DNA of 64,000 nt from Apostichopus japonicus (Eukaryota > Echinodermata > Holothuroidea > Aspidochirotida > Stichopodidae): assembly GCF_037975245.1 (NCBI RefSeq), contig NC_092577.1, positions 26,967,398 through 27,031,397 on the forward strand, read 5' to 3'. Position 1 is the first letter of the stretch, and the number at the start of each line of letters is the position of its first letter. Both the position numbers and the translations under genes were made by a program. Below, one piece after another: positions 1 through 10,766 of the stretch. A model generated the notes under the pieces. That model was not told the origin of the DNA. It ran no database searches and was given only the letters and a program-made list of their open reading frames with translations.

Positions 1-789
1 TTAATCAAGTTACAGTACTGTATCAGTATGGGCGACATGTGAAATTATCATCACTTCTGCTCAGTTTTGCTTACAAGTGTAAATTTGTTTCACGTTATTG
101 TAAATCTTGCGTCTGCAGACATTTTTCAATACTTTTTACAACCAAGCTAATCAAATGCCCTTTTATCTTAGATTCGAGCATACCAGTATATTGTGCAATT
201 TATGACAACTTACAATTTAATCAATGCAATATGCCATTTTACAACTGAATTGTCGTCTGACAAACAGTTTGAATAAATCCAGTGAAGCCAACAGAATCTT
301 CTCCCTTGTCTTTTGGAAATCATGAAAGGGAAAAAATTATTACTGTACAGAAACAAATTGACCACTCACAATGTTGATGTTGTAAATAGACAGATTGCAG
401 TAAGAACCAAAGCAAGTGGGATATCATGACTCAAACACTTGTATAGTTTTGCTTAAATAATTAACTCTTCCATGTGGATAACTTAACCAACACAGAGTAG
501 CATCTAAAGCAACAACAAATAGTACAGCACCATGACAAACTGTGGAAACAAGGTAGCAGTATTGTTAGTTTAACAACACAGTTACCCATACAAAGATAAA
601 TACATAAACACAGGGAATCCCACAGTTCAGTATTTATTTAAATCCTTTCAAATAAGCAGCACTTGATGCGTTAATAATACATACAAAAATGCCCTTAGTT
701 AAAAAATAATGATAATGATGATCATGATGATAATGATGATAATAATGATGATAATAATGAACGATAATGATATTCAGCATTGAGGAAAA
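1..789. other. Gene-free stretch with a GAT/AAT microsatellite
   Basis: No coding exon, RNA gene or element boundary is recognisable here. The only structure is a short imperfect microsatellite of GAT and AAT triplets at about 707-775, which ends just before the inverted terminal repeat that begins at 790. Confidence 0.5.
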
Positions 790-822
790 TACAGTACTGA
801 TTTCGCTTAACTCCCGTTGAAA
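790..822 (+). repeat. Left copy of a 33-bp inverted repeat (candidate transposon end)
   Basis: This copy begins TACAGTACTGATTTCGC and is identical, in inverted orientation, to 14394-14426. Both copies start with TA, as expected for a TA target duplication of the Tc1/mariner superfamily. The identity stops sharply after 33 bp. Both interiors then continue with non-identical runs of the same short words (ATCGA, GTTGAAA, AACGA), which resembles subterminal transposase-binding repeats. Confidence 0.7.
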
Positions 823-1714
823 TTCGTTAAAAAAAAAATAACCGAATTTCTTCGTTTTTTATCGAAATTCCCCGATTTTTATCGATTTTTATCGAATTTT
901 AACGATTGCATTTCTCAGTCATTTCCTTCGTGGAATTTTCAACGATGCGTTGAAATTCTTTTTTAAACGAAATAGAAGGTCAATATGTGGTTACGCGAAG
1001 CGTCGGAAAACGCGTAACTTCGTTCATTAGTATCGATTAGACTTTGGAACAGTCGTTTGCAAGTAAGAATATTCACTGAGCCATTCTCAACCTTGCGTGA
1101 GAACACACACTCAAAGAAACATGTAAGTTAAACTGACGGGGGACGTTTTCTAACTGTGAACCCCAAACACAGCGACATAAGTCTTAACTTCGCCAGGCCT
1201 CCGAAAAGGTTGCAGTACAAGCTATGTACCACGAGGCACCCTTCCAGATAAGTTGGAGTGCTGTTTAACCATTTAAATAACAATGAATGGACATATAAAC
1301 TTCGTTTACTTGCAGATTACGCAAAATAGTTATTTTTTAGAGATGTATATTTGGTTTTTTAGTAGAGATGAAGTATGAAACTTTGTTTCTGAGCGAAAAC
1401 ATGTTACTTGAAGCAAAATAAAGATGCCCCGCCCATTCTGCGAGGACGCTTCCATTTTTCAAAAAGGCGTTTTCTCTTTTTATTTTCTCTATTTTGTTTA
1501 ATATAGATTTGGCATGAGACATGTTACTCAGGTTAACTTTGATGGAATAATTTTATACCAGAAGTGGAAAAACTTTACAGTTATTACTTTCGTTTTGGAT
1601 CATTTCCGAACAAGATAACACACACACAAAAACGACCTTACTGAATGAAAATAAACTGAAAACCATATCGCAAAAACACAAAATCGCTTATAACTCGAAA
1701 ACGGAATGAGATAT

Positions 1715-1848
1715 CGACTTTTGTCGGCTGTATAGGGATTTCAAATACGTAATTTTCTTGCGCTCTTTCCGCCTACGTTATTTCTGAGTTTCTCCGACGT
1801 AAGCTGCAGAACATAATTTCATAATACCAGTTCCGCGAAATTGATTTA
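1715..1848 (+). repeat. Diverged direct repeat, copy 1
   Basis: About 135 bp matching 12663-12799 in the same orientation, by eye at roughly three quarters identity. Shared blocks include CGACTTTTGTCGGC near the start, GACGTAAGCTGCAG in the middle and ACCAGTTCCGCGAAATT near the end. No coding frame is conserved. The family is not known to me. Confidence 0.65.
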
Positions 1849-3690
1849 TGCATTTAGATCTTTTATCCAGGTGCTGCATTTTGTTGCAAGTGTTTTAGTA
1901 CTTCATCTTTTTTGCCATTCTGTATCAACTCGAAGGTTTTTTTCTTATTTCTGGTTTCTCAAATTTTTGTACAGTTTTCTGTTCATATGTGATGAACTTT
2001 TGTTGTTTCTTTACACCGTTTTGTAGCATTGAAAAGACAATAAACTTAAACAGTATCAATTCCCTGGTTTGGACTATCGAGAAACATTCTAAATGGGCAA
2101 TATTGGGGCGTTGAACTGAGTAAAACATTTGCTGTGCCCTCCCCCTTGTAATGAGGTCTGTAAAACAGATAGGGTTGTGAATGTCCATTTAACCAAAAAT
2201 ATTGATGGACGCAAACCCGCGCAAGACGGTGGCGTCCGTCTTACAGTGTAACAGACATGTAGCCCCTCCAAAACGTTTGCCGCGGCCGCTTCAAACACCA
2301 CAGTCCGCCACTGGGCGCTAATCAAACAATAGAAAAATACTGGGACTGAAAATTTCGGGGCTTTTAATCCAGAAGGTATAGTAGTCCTAAAGCGTATTTG
2401 TTTTTTCTCTTTTGGTAACCTTTTCAAGAATTGGGAATGAGACCCATTTTCTTTTGCTAATCCCTTGCCCTGTCAAACAGTTAGAACTTGTTGATTCATT
2501 TTTTAGTTGATGTTAAAAAGATGTTACGAATTAACATAAAAGTGGGCAACACGGGAATGGGTCCACATACTGACACGTCTTTCTGGATAAAAAGACATGT
2601 AGTTTGGTGTCGTGGTGCTTGTGTATATCACTTTGTCACGTTCGCTCGTGGTCTTTGAATGACCTTCTCGAAAAAAAAAATCACATAAAACAAAATTATC
2701 AAATTGTGGAATAAGCGAAAAAATGTCAACAAATAATGAATAGTCTAAAAACAGAGAGAAAGAAAAAACACAATAACAATGATACATTTTATTTTCGTCC
2801 AAAATCGAACCTACGAAAAGAATAAAGTATGATCAAGAACTACAACTTCAGTAAGAATAAATGAACAAAAACTACAATTGGTTAACTAGAATGGACGCAC
2901 TTAATGTGGTTACTTTCCATCTCAAATGTGCTTCCAAACAACTCACTGACCGTTCTGAGATATGACGTTTACAAGTTATGGAGTTACACATACAAACTGG
3001 ACGATAAACACAGACAGCCACTTGTGCCGGACAGGCCGAGTTTTGTTAATTTGTTATCTTCTGTTTGACCTAGCTAATAAATTACCAGGATAATGCCTAG
3101 GTATACGTTAACAGCGGGAACTGAGTCTAGAGGCATGAATATTCATTTCTGCCAGGTCTTTCGTCATATTGTATGGAATGCATGTATGTAATAAAGCAGC
3201 CTTCGTAACATGATTATTTGGTATTTGCAGCACGTATTTTTTTTAAGTACACGTTATACAACTATTATATCATTCCAGCATGTTTAACTTAGGTAAAAAA
3301 GGAAGTGTCGCAAACTAAAACCCGAATGCGAAAATACTTTACTTTTAAAGAAAGTCAGAATTATTTCGCAGGTACCGTATGAGCATGACTGACATACTAT
3401 AATGCGCTGTTTAAGATGTAGCAAAAGAAAATGTAAAGTTGCTGAGATGGTTATAGCCTGACAAAGCATCACATCAGTAGGTTGCAAAAGAAAACAGTAT
3501 GATAGATGACGTTTGCTGACTTTTGGGTTTATTGTAGATCAACATGAGACAAGTCAAAGCTTCAAATCCTTAGATATTCTCCTAAAGCGTTTTCAGCCTG
3601 TCATACCTGTGGTACATCCACATACCCAATAAGACATGTCCATTTTCTCTTCTTCATATACATAAACGCCATTATGACAGTAAAGGTTTC

Positions 3691-3820
3691 TCATCGAAAT
3701 CGCTTTTTGAAATTGAGAAATGATCACCCTAGCCATACAGAATGTCACAATCAAGCTCAAGTATGGCTAGGGTGACCATTTCTCAATTTAAAAAAAGAGG
3801 ACTATATATTTTTTCGATGA
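3691..3820. repeat. Hairpin-forming inverted repeat
   Basis: The left arm, 3691-3738, ends in ATCACCCTAGCCATAC. The right arm, 3761-3820, begins GTATGGCTAGGGTGACC and continues with the complement of the TTGAGAAAT and CATCGAAA blocks. The spacer is 22 bases. A few mismatches and a small insertion near the open end mark it as an aged fold-back. Confidence 0.7.
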
Positions 3821-4019
3821 GGAAGTGGTCGATGGCGATAGATTCGACGCGGGACAAAAAAGGATATCAGATGTCAAAAAGGGGCAGGAACAAAAGCGAC
3901 GATATATACAGGGAATTGATTAAAATACTGTATGTTTCACCACTTTAAAGCAGCGGAACAGTAAGCTATACTGGAACTTATTATCATGAGGTTCAACGGG
4001 TTAAAATAGATTTTAAAGA

Positions 4020-7000
4020 TTACTCCAAAGATTTGGATATTTTTTTCTTTTTGTACGATCTCATAGATCTCATTAGAGAGTCTATGGCGGTAGTCGCTTG
4101 TTTCCATACGAACGTCCTACGCGGTATCGGAGTCTGTGTTATCTTGAACAGCTCGTTGTATAGACAGGTCATACCGGATGATGGTAGGCGCGGCTTGCCG
4201 TGAGTGCCATTGCAATTACAGGATACCATTTCCTCCACGGTGAATATGGCTTTCGCTAGTTTACGTGCAAGTGTCGTAGGTTTGTCTGCATATATCCACA
4301 GAGACCGCAGAAATTCTTGTGGTAGGTTGGATGCTGTGGAGTGTTCGGTTGGTGACTTCGTATGGTTCAGTGATGTTGGAGATATGTGAGATGATGTATG
4401 GGGAGGTGATGTTAGTAGGGAAGATGATGTTATGGGTGGGGGAAGTGATGTTAAGGGAGGTGATGTTGGTAGGGAAGTTGATGTTAGGGGTTGGGGAAGT
4501 GATGTTAGGGGAGGTGATGTTGGAAGAAATGATGATGTTAGGGGTAGGGCAGGTGATGTTAGAGGAGGTGATGTTAGGGGAGGTGGTGTTGGTAGGAATG
4601 ATGATGTTAGGGGTAGGGGAGGTGATGTTAGGGAAGGTGATGTTGGTAGGGATGATGATGTTAGGGGCAGGGGAGGTGATGTTAGGGGAGGTGATATTGA
4701 TAAGGAAGATAAAGTTAGTGATGTTAGGGTTGGAGATGGTGATATTGATATTGGAAATGATGATGTTAGTGGAAGTGATGACGTTAGAGGTTGGGGAGAG
4801 GATGTTAGAGGTTGGGGAGAGGATGTTAGAGGTTGGGGAGATGATGTTAGAGGTAGGGGAGATGATGTTTGTGTGGGGTGTGAGATGGAAGATGTAGATG
4901 GCTCAAAGTAATCAAGTTCTGAAGACGTGAAAAAACTTTCTTCATCATGGAGAATGTTCATGCTGTCTGCAAACACATCACTTGCTTGTTCCGACTTATT
5001 CATCATCGACATGATAGTGGACACCATGCTTTTAATTTCATTCTGTCCACGAATGAAGTTGGACTCCATCCTTTCCATCCTCTGTTCGACCAGTTCCAGC
5101 CTTTGCCAGAGGTTCTGCTTCCCAACTTCCTCTGTCCTACCGACATCCACCGCTTCTTCTTCATGCCGTGTACAATCCACTTCATTAGAAGCGCTGGCTA
5201 TGACACCAACACTTCCTTGATCCCCAACGGTCTTTTCTTTCAAGGTTTGCTTTGCCTTTTTTATAGCGGCGCTGGAAACAGATGGCAGTTCCACTGTCCA
5301 ATTACTGTTGCTGTCAGAGACAGCGGCAGACTCTCCTATGCACAGCACTTTCGCTCCCTAGTGAAAAAAAAATGCGTAAGCAATCTCTTAATATATAAGG
5401 TGGGCAACACTTTTTACAAACTACACTTAAAATAAGAAATCAAAACAAACTCAAGTAATTCTGGGAACAACTCAGACTTCAAATATCAACCGTGGTGGTA
5501 TATTTCGGCTATATAACACAGACACAATACCATGCACTAACATGGCTTCATGGCTCATTTATGAATATTCATAGTTGCTGTATAACAAAAGGACACAAAA
5601 TTAGAAAAGCATCATATCAGACGTTTCAACGCATAATTCAGCTTTAAGCGGAAGACCCCAACCTGCCTTTTTTGTTTGTTGCTGGAGTTAAACATATCAA
5701 AGTAACGATAGGTCTTCTCTAGGCTTTTCTAAGATACCCCCATCCCCTAATAAGCCAACTAACCTTCTTCCTTACGTCTACTGTTGACCTTTTTTTCTGA
5801 CGAGGCTTCTTTGGGATGGTCAAATGTGCGACCTGAAACAATAATACAGTATTTGCTATAGAGGAGATTACATGCTTTAGACATGCTTATAGGACAACTC
5901 AAATTACTCAAGGTTCAAATTTAACATATATGTGACAGAATTAAAAACTACTCTTATTGATCCAACTCATATCTTGTTTGGTTGTTGAGATCTAAAACGT
6001 TAAAATGTATTCATGATTTGTTGTGATGGCATAAAGGAACAACATGTAAAATGGAAGGGTGCACGAACCACTCATTCCCTCCCCGCACCCATATACCGAC
6101 CAGCAAATTCCATTAGGTGCATAAAAACACAAAATGCAATGATGTGCTGCTATAGTTTCCGTGTATGGCAAGCCATATGGGACAAACACTGCATAATATA
6201 TCCGCGTATAAATTGGAATTTATACGCGTATTAATTGTAATATATACGCGTATATATTATGAGCCAATCATATGGCTTAAATATATCCGCGTATTAATTC
6301 GAATATATCCACGTATTAATTCGAATATATACACGTATTAATTCGAATATATACACGTATTAATTCGAATATATACACGTATTAAATAAAATACATATGG
6401 AGATTAAATCCAATATATGCACGGATTAATTAGAATATACATGCGAAAAAACATTTCCGCTCTTGCTGTGTACATATACCAACGATAAATGTTTTGGCGG
6501 GCTCGCGAGATCGCTTCAAAAAGCGAAACTTGTACAACACATGTGTATTTGAATTAATACGCGTATATATTCGAATTAATACGCGGATATATTATGCGGT
6601 GTTTGTCCCACATGGCTTGCCATATCCGTGCGGCACTCCCATTGATCACAGTCTACCCACCGTCCCACCTCGATAAAGAAAATAGTGCATTTTGTCCTTC
6701 CCCCTTTATCTACCCTTCACAGTGGTTTAAAAGTAAACTATCAACATCTTTTGGAAAACACTTACGTCATTAACAATATTCAAATGGTTATCTTCTACAA
6801 ATGATGGTGGTTGGGAAGGGGACGTTGGAGAGACATCGGTATCGGAGGAGTCTATGTAGTCAGTCAACAGTTCATAACGTATAGTCTGGTTGCAAGCTGT
6901 CACTATCTGTGAAACAAATGTTGCGGATCAATGTCAGCACCATACTGCAATATAGAGTAGTTTACCTACAGTTTTTGATTTATTCATTGATAGTACACCA

Positions 7001-8690
7001 ATTGGTACTGGAGCGAGCGCAGACAAGATCCCTCCAAAACGGAATAAGGCCATGTTAATAAAACCAGAAATACAACATTCAATGTGGTTCATTCGCCACT
7101 GTTTGGGATTTTTTTTTCTCATTGAGAAGTACAGTACGTTTGTGATAACCTCTCATCACTGTTTACGTACTCTGCATGCCAGTCTACACAGTGTGTCACA
7201 TTATCTATTCAAACCAACCTACTTAAGCTGAGCTTATGACCAGGTTCTAACCACAAATTTGATTGGACCCCTTCCTCCAAGAATATTTAATAAAGTAAAT
7301 CATTTGGGGTGGCAAACCATGCATATCCATATTGAACTTACAAATGCAGATTCTCACCAACCGTATGTGATATTGTAAGGTTCCCACCCATCATGACTAT
7401 GCATACATCATAATGGCACTACAAAAACATTATAGATCATTCCTGGATCATGTGCTATCATTGTAGTAAGTATCAACTTAAACTGATCTACGGTTCGTGA
7501 GATTTCGTTTTACAAGTTAAGGCGTCACATACAGTACTTACATACCCATATACACACAGTACATACTTTATATACATACATTCCATGCATACACATATAC
7601 GCGCCTACTCGAATGGGCCATGATGCCTCAGGCATAACTACAAAAAAGGGCATGGGCTTACATGGCCTCTGTATGGGTCGTTGATATGAACGGTTAGCCG
7701 ACCTCCCGTTGACCCATCGTTCCTTTTCACGGTTACGCTATCCGTACGCTGCAATTTGCTGGGATGCTTAGATACAGGCCAATCTTGTTTGCGTGGTTGT
7801 ACTCTTAAAGGCCTCTTAAGCAGGTGCTCCCTAACCTCATTGCGAGGCAACCAGGAAGTGGTAGAATAGCCTATCCATCTGTCACACGAATAAAATTAAA
7901 AAGTTTAGCCTAATTGTGAAAATATTAATTATTGAAATGTGTTCTTACATAAACTATAGTACGCAATCGAAAACAATATGAAAAGTTAATGCTAACTGGT
8001 AATTATATCGTCCAAATGATTTGTACACTAACATGACCTTACGGAGAAGTTTTCCTAAGTGTCACTTACAGGAATTATCGACCAATGAAAATAACACGTA
8101 CTTTGTATCAACTGTTAATTTACGTACTGCTTTGAGGAAAACAGTGAAGAGTTTTGATTTTAAAATTCAGGAGGGATTTTATATCACTCCCATTGCGTTG
8201 AAATTTTCAGTCGGCAAAAATTCAGAACACATCGCTGCTTTTGCAAATTAGGTAAATAACTTTCAATGATCGATCAGTGGGAGGAAAGGGGTGGGGGGGG
8301 GGGGGAGACCCAGAAAGCACTGGCAAGAAAAACATCCGTTGCCACACCACTATCAGAGAGTAAATATGTATGTTAACTGTTTCAAATATATTGTTTTTCT
8401 AGGATAAGCTATTAAAGGTACAGTATCAACGTAATATATATTAAATACTGTACTACGCAAAATCTTATTTACAATTGCACATTTTGATTTACAATGTGCG
8501 GGTCTACAGCACGTTATGATAACCGATAACCCTGATGTCTATGCCTGGTTATAGAAAGTAGAATGAGAGAAGAGCGAAACACAAGAAAAAAAATATTTAC
8601 TTACTTGACGTGCACTTCTCCATTTCTTTCTTCCAGTTTTTTACAAAACATCCAAATTCCGCTTGCTGTATCTAAACCCTGCAACTTCAT
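4020..8690 (-). CDS. BEN-domain protein, five exons
   Basis: Exons in transcript order: 8605-8690, 7662-7878, 6766-6906, 5764-5832, 4020-5357. All junctions are GT-AG and the phases agree, giving 616 residues. The start is the ATG at 8688-8690, reading MKLQGLDTASGIWMF. Exon 4 carries a basic stretch, KKPRQKKR (about 156-163), that could be a nuclear signal. A probable coiled coil lies at about 247-282. A Ser/Thr/Pro-rich low-complexity linker follows at about 325-510. The C-terminal 90 residues match the BEN pattern: LARKLAKAIFT, then VEEMVSCN, GKPRLP, and a helical end with AIDSLMRS. BEN domains bind DNA or chromatin partners, usually as transcriptional repressors; that role here is inferred. 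The gene is transcribed away from the Tc1 transposase, 1 kb distant, and both lie inside one pair of inverted repeats. It could be a host gene or transposon cargo. Confidence 0.75.
4380..4880 (-). repeat. Degenerate coding minisatellite in the BEN gene
   Basis: This part of exon 5 encodes imperfect repeats of the form TSPPLPLTSS and LPTSPPLTS. On the plus strand it reads as GATGTTAGGGGAGGTGATGT-like units of variable length. The unit is degenerate, so the linker has probably grown and shrunk by slippage. Long open frames on the opposite strand here are a by-product of the stop-free repeat. Confidence 0.75.
6164..6624. mobile_element. Fold-back MITE with about 50-bp TIRs and a 6-bp TSD
   Basis: The left end begins TATGGCAAGCCATATGGGAC. 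The right end is its inverted near-copy, with differences at one position in ATRTGGG and one in CACYGC; similarity extends about 50 bp, to CGCGTAT. TCCGTG flanks both sides (6158-6163 and 6625-6630), a 6-bp target duplication. The interior holds a tandem repeat of about 22 bp (TATTAATTCGAATATATACACG type) at 6285-6385. It has no coding capacity. It sits in intron 3 of the BEN gene. The superfamily is not recognised. Confidence 0.8.
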
Positions 8691-9219
8691 GTTGGTTCAA
8701 TTTTAACTTGCCGCGAAAGGAAACCTGCGTATCGCTGAAGTTTCTGGTTATGATTATCTTGTTGCAGTTAATTTACAACTTTGTGTTTCACTGATGCGCT
8801 TATACAGGACAGTCCTCGGACATTAAAATACTTTGCTCTAATATCGATTGCTGCAGGCTTATCAATATCAGACTTATCAGTAATATGGGTGGAAATATAC
8901 AAACGAAGACTTCATGAACAGAACAATTTACAACCTTGCAAGACCATGGCGAGTAATGCCGTTTCATTTTAAATTGCGCCCTTTTATCCCACTACCATCT
9001 CATATTCACCATCTGGGGGGAGGATTTTTTTTTTGGTTCTTTTGGCAGATCGCGGGAAAGTCGATCTTGACGACAGAATTACACTCCTTTGATGGCCTTG
9101 TTGAATAAAACAATCTTCATCTCCAAACCCAAATGAACCTGCGTGGGTGGTGTCTTGAAGTTTCTGGGAGTTGTAACCTATTAATTGCCTTATAATCGCT
9201 AATACAGTCTGCAGCTATA

Positions 9220-9241
9220 ATTGATAACGTACGTTATCAAT
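9220..9241. repeat. Perfect 22-bp palindrome
   Basis: The half-site ATTGATAACGT is followed directly by its exact complement ACGTTATCAAT with no spacer. This could be a binding site for a dimeric protein or a short cruciform. It is placed between two divergent genes. Confidence 0.8.
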
Positions 9242-9337
9242 TTATATCCGTAATGAATCAACGTAATCACGATTACTACGCACCCTAAAGTTGCCATATT
9301 TTGGTCACATCGAATCCTTCGATGGTGCTATATGAAA

Positions 9338-9499
9338 ACATCATAAGTCGTAAGGCTGTCAGCAAATAGCGCATGTATTATTGCTGGAGGTTATAAAAGT
9401 ACGCTCTTGATTACTCGTAATAAGACTTGAACCAGGAACATCGTAATTCGTAAGACAGCATGTGTTGTTGCTAGACGCTAAAAAAAAATACGCTCTTCG
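9338..9499 (+). repeat. Two-copy direct repeat upstream of the transposase
   Basis: Copy 1 (9338-9413) and copy 2 (9438-9499) share CAT, TAA and TCGTAAG blocks, then ATGT, TTGCT, and finally TACGCTCTT. Copy 1 contains TATAAAAG just before TACGCTCTT, while copy 2 has an A-run there. This is consistent with a duplicated core promoter or a duplicated transposase-binding site. Confidence 0.6.
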
Positions 9500-9677
9500 T
9501 TAAGAATCGCCCGAGGGCGGACAGAGGTCGTCATTCTCTACATCAATTCATTAAAAAGGGGCGGGTTTTAAATGATTAATATCGTCTGAATACAGGGAGG
9601 TCTGATGTTTCGATGAGAAAATTGGAAGTAATGCATTCAGCGAGTTACAATCACCAACTGAACTTCGTTCGCAGAAA

Positions 9678-10697
9678 ATGGCACGACTGTCGCTTACACT
9701 CCGGAGGGAAATTGTTACCTTATCTGGGCTCGGAAATAGTATTTCCAAGATAAGAGCAATTTTAGCTGAAAAGGGATATTTTGTCGACCCGAAAACAGTA
9801 AGAAATTTACTAGGAAAGTGGGAGACACATGGCACGATTAGGGATCTGCCTCGCCGCCGGCCACTTCCTAAGTTTGGTCCATTGCACTTGAGTGCAATGG
9901 ATAAACTCATTGATGCGAATCGTGAGATAACGTCCATTGGCATCCAGAGGAAGCTACGTGAGGAGAACTTAACGATCAGTACAAGTTCCATTCGGAGGGT
10001 TCGACAGAAAAAGCTAAACTGGGTGTGCACTAAGCCAAGATACGCTCAACTGATTCGCCGCGTTAACCAGACCGCTCGTCTAGAATACGCAATTCGTTGC
10101 ATTGAAAATAAGGAAACCTTCGCCAACGCAATCTTCACCGATGAATGTTCTGTGGAATTAGACCACACGGCCAAACTACAGTTCAGGAGGAAGGGGGAAG
10201 CTCCGGAACTGATCGGAAGACCAAAGCACCCAACCAAAGTTCACGTTTGGGCAGGTATATCTGTGAGAGGTGCCACAGATATCGTAATTTTTGACGGGAT
10301 CATGCGCAGCGAATTTTACTGCCAAGAACTTCTCCAGAATGGACTGCTGCCGTTCGTGAGAAAAGCCTTTCCGGATGGTGGTTATCGCTTCATTCAGGAT
10401 AACGACCCAAAACATACGAGTGGCTTCACAAAATCTTTCATGGTCGCAAACCAGATACCATGGTGGCCCACGCCAGCCGAGAGTCCTGACTTGAACCCCA
10501 TCGAGATGCTCTGGCATGAGCTGAAACACTGCCTGCGGTCGGAATTGAAGCCATACACACTAGACGATCTAAAGCGCATGATCACCTTTTTTTGGAAAGA
10601 TAGGGTTACCCCAGAAAAGTGTCAAAAGTACATCGGACACATCCAGAAGGTTCTGCCAGTTGTGCTGGAAGTCGAAGGGAAGGCCACGGGACATTAA
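9678..10697 (+). CDS. Intact Tc1-type DD34E transposase
   Basis: A single uninterrupted 339-residue frame, the usual length for Tc1 transposases. Residues 1-115 form a bipartite helix-turn-helix, paired-like DNA-binding region with a basic linker, LPRRRPLPK (about 58-66). The catalytic triad is visible. D155 lies in AIFTDE. D241 lies in FIQDNDPKHTS. E276 lies in SPDLNPIEMLWHELK, with 34 residues between the second Asp and the Glu. All three residues are present and there is no stop or frameshift, so the enzyme could be active or recently active; it would cut and paste DNA at TA sites. No inverted repeats of its own are seen within about 0.5 kb on either side. The nearest candidate ends are the 33-bp repeats at 790 and 14426. 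The 3' untranslated region is unusually short and ends in a histone-type signal. Confidence 0.93.
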   Translation: MARLSLTLRREIVTLSGLGNSISKIRAILAEKGYFVDPKTVRNLLGKWETHGTIRDLPRRRPLPKFGPLHLSAMDKLIDANREITSIGIQRKLREENLTISTSSIRRVRQKKLNWVCTKPRYAQLIRRVNQTARLEYAIRCIENKETFANAIFTDECSVELDHTAKLQFRRKGEAPELIGRPKHPTKVHVWAGISVRGATDIVIFDGIMRSEFYCQELLQNGLLPFVRKAFPDGGYRFIQDNDPKHTSGFTKSFMVANQIPWWPTPAESPDLNPIEMLWHELKHCLRSELKPYTLDDLKRMITFFWKDRVTPEKCQKYIGHIQKVLPVVLEVEGKATGH

Positions 10698-10730
10698 ACC
10701 ACCAGGAGCTCAACCCTCTATATATCAAAC

Positions 10731-10766
10731 GGCCCTTTTCAGGGCCATCAAATACTACTGAAAGAG
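10731..10766 (+). promoter_or_regulatory. Histone-type mRNA 3' end: stem-loop plus downstream element
   Basis: GGCCCTTTTCAGGGCC (10731-10746) is a perfect 6-bp stem with the four-base loop TTTC. It is preceded by AAAC and followed by ATCA. It fits the replication-dependent histone stem-loop consensus (GGCYCTTTTCAGRGCC) at every position. GAAAGAG at 10760-10766, 13 bases after the stem, fits the core of the histone downstream element that pairs with U7 snRNA. The stem-loop begins 33 bases after the transposase stop codon, a normal distance for histone genes. No AATAAA lies nearby. Cleavage, SLBP binding and lack of a poly(A) tail are inferred from the histone system. Confidence 0.85.

Larger units (their letters stand above)
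823..4019. other. Gene-free left arm of the TIR-bounded interval
   Basis: AT-rich DNA with subterminal ATCGA/AACGA words at about 823-970. It also holds one copy of a diverged direct repeat (1715-1848) and a hairpin (3691-3820). The short open frames here show no composition or splice context that supports a gene. The far end is the 3' flank of the BEN-domain gene. Confidence 0.5.
8691..9677. promoter_or_regulatory. Divergent intergenic region between BEN gene and transposase
   Basis: About 1 kb separates the two divergent start codons. It contains a perfect 22-bp palindrome (9220-9241) and a two-copy direct repeat (9338-9413 and 9438-9499). A TATAAAAG box lies at 9392-9399, 279 bases before the transposase ATG. 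Which start site is used cannot be read from the sequence. No other coding exon is seen. Confidence 0.45.

Noticed and set aside
4319-4911. Long plus-strand frames rich in Val, Gly, Met and Asp
   Set aside because: They are the complement of the degenerate coding repeat in the BEN gene; stop-free repeats open several frames at once.
8290-8308. Poly-G tract as a possible regulatory quadruplex (also at 11219 and 11538)
   Set aside because: Simple homopolymer runs common in this window; nothing links them to a gene feature.
9551-10585. Antisense frames across the transposase
   Set aside because: Shadows of the sense frame; the sense protein has the complete catalytic triad.
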